A model generated the notes under the pieces. The model saw only the letters and a list, made by a program, of their open reading frames with translations. It made no database searches and was not told the origin of the DNA. Source: Firmicutes bacterium CAG:95 (lineage in GTDB: Bacteria > Bacillota > Clostridia > Lachnospirales > Lachnospiraceae). Taken from it: 6,145 nucleotides of DNA. Shown piece by piece: positions 5,751-6,145 of this stretch (position 1 is the stretch's first letter; every line of letters starts with the position of its first letter). The stretch spans positions 14,767 to 20,911 of the forward strand of contig FR902927.1 of assembly GCA_000438155.1 (NCBI GenBank), given 5' to 3'. The position numbers were made by a program, and so were the translations under genes.

Positions 5751-6145
5751 TCATCTCATTGATCTGTTCCCGTTTTCACACAGATCCCGGTCCACATCGA
5801 TGACTGCGTAATACTCCTGCCCATCACTGCCAAGCTCCCGTATTTTCTTCTGAAGATAAGAAACGATTTCCTTATCCTCCGTTTTCACACTGTAAGGAAC
5901 CTCCACATCAAAAATCACATTGGTATGTGTCGGACCATCCACAATCCGGAAATCATGGAAATGGATGTTCTCCTGCATACCATTTATGATTTCACGCACC
6001 TTCTCTTTTAATTCATTCGTCCGTTCATCTCCTACACTGACCGGATCCATATGGATCACCGCACTGCAGTTCAGTTCCCGGTGCAGCCGGTGTTCAATGT
6101 TATCAATCATATCATGCATATGCAGAATATCCCCTTCAGCAGGAA
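5751..6145 (-). CDS. Partial cation diffusion facilitator (CDF) metal-efflux transporter, C-terminal cytoplasmic tail
   Basis: The frame ending in TGA at 5753-5751 is open to the right edge, giving the last 130 residues; the membrane domain lies outside the window. Numbering visible residues from 6143, the first part (GDILHMHDMIDNIEHRL then VIHMDPV, residues 4-35) matches the end of a CDF cytoplasmic dimerisation domain, the HxDP element being a usual metal-binding site. A second module follows (about 45-120): HFHDFRIVDGPTHTN (61-75), a VIFDVEVP strand (76-83), a helix (88-104) and the closing strand YYAVIDVDRD (111-120). It has the same strand-helix-strand order as the first, but Asp116 stands where HxDP has His. 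CDF proteins export Zn, Mn, Fe, Co or Cd in exchange for protons; the metal cannot be told from the tail. The internal ATG at 6119 is not a start because homologous sequence continues upstream. Family call is from recognised tail motifs only. Confidence 0.83.
   Translation of the reverse strand, partial: PAEGDILHMHDMIDNIEHRLHRELNCSAVIHMDPVSVGDERTNELKEKVREIINGMQENIHFHDFRIVDGPTHTNVIFDVEVPYSVKTEDKEIVSYLQKKIRELGSDGQEYYAVIDVDRDLCENGNRSMR

Overview
The window looks like ordinary chromosomal DNA from a low-to-mid-GC Firmicute, most likely a gut clostridium of the Lachnospiraceae. The grounds are strong GGAGG-type ribosome binding sites, sigma-A promoters with perfect TATAAT boxes, a T-tailed intrinsic terminator, and the character of the proteins: a manganese-type phosphoglycerate mutase, a cytosolic GH31 glycosidase and a short lipoprotein. 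The family placement is inferred from protein style, not from a marker gene. All five genes lie on the minus strand, so transcription runs from the right edge to the left edge.

Right to left: (1) 6145-5751 holds the last 130 residues of a cation diffusion facilitator (CDF) metal-efflux transporter whose start lies outside the window; its cytoplasmic tail appears to carry two CDF-type dimerisation modules. (2) 5674-4136 is a complete 2,3-bisphosphoglycerate-independent phosphoglycerate mutase (gpmI) with all expected catalytic residues, its own promoter (5705-5733) and a strong terminator (4044-4078), so it is probably monocistronic. (3) A second near-consensus promoter (4014-4042) starts within two bases of that terminator's T-tract and drives a 690-residue GH31 alpha-glycosidase (3937-1865). 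(4) About 25 bases downstream lies a roughly 200-residue secreted lipoprotein of unknown function (1839-1231), almost certainly co-transcribed with the GH31 gene. (5) After 128 bases with a weak hairpin and a weak promoter candidate comes a polytopic GT-C, Gpi18-like glycosyltransferase (1102 to the left edge), incomplete at its C-terminus.

Functionally, gpmI is central glycolysis, the CDF protein is metal homeostasis, and the GH31 enzyme is cytosolic and would trim alpha-linked sugars (possibly alpha-xylosides) after uptake. No transporter or sugar regulator is visible beside it, so its substrate is open. I see no mobile element, CRISPR array, tRNA, rRNA, phage gene or defence module. No new multi-gene system stands out. 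The most notable points are the conserved-looking GH31/lipoprotein pair, the doubled CDF tail, and the repeated terminator-then-promoter junctions. There is no gene-free stretch longer than about 200 bases.
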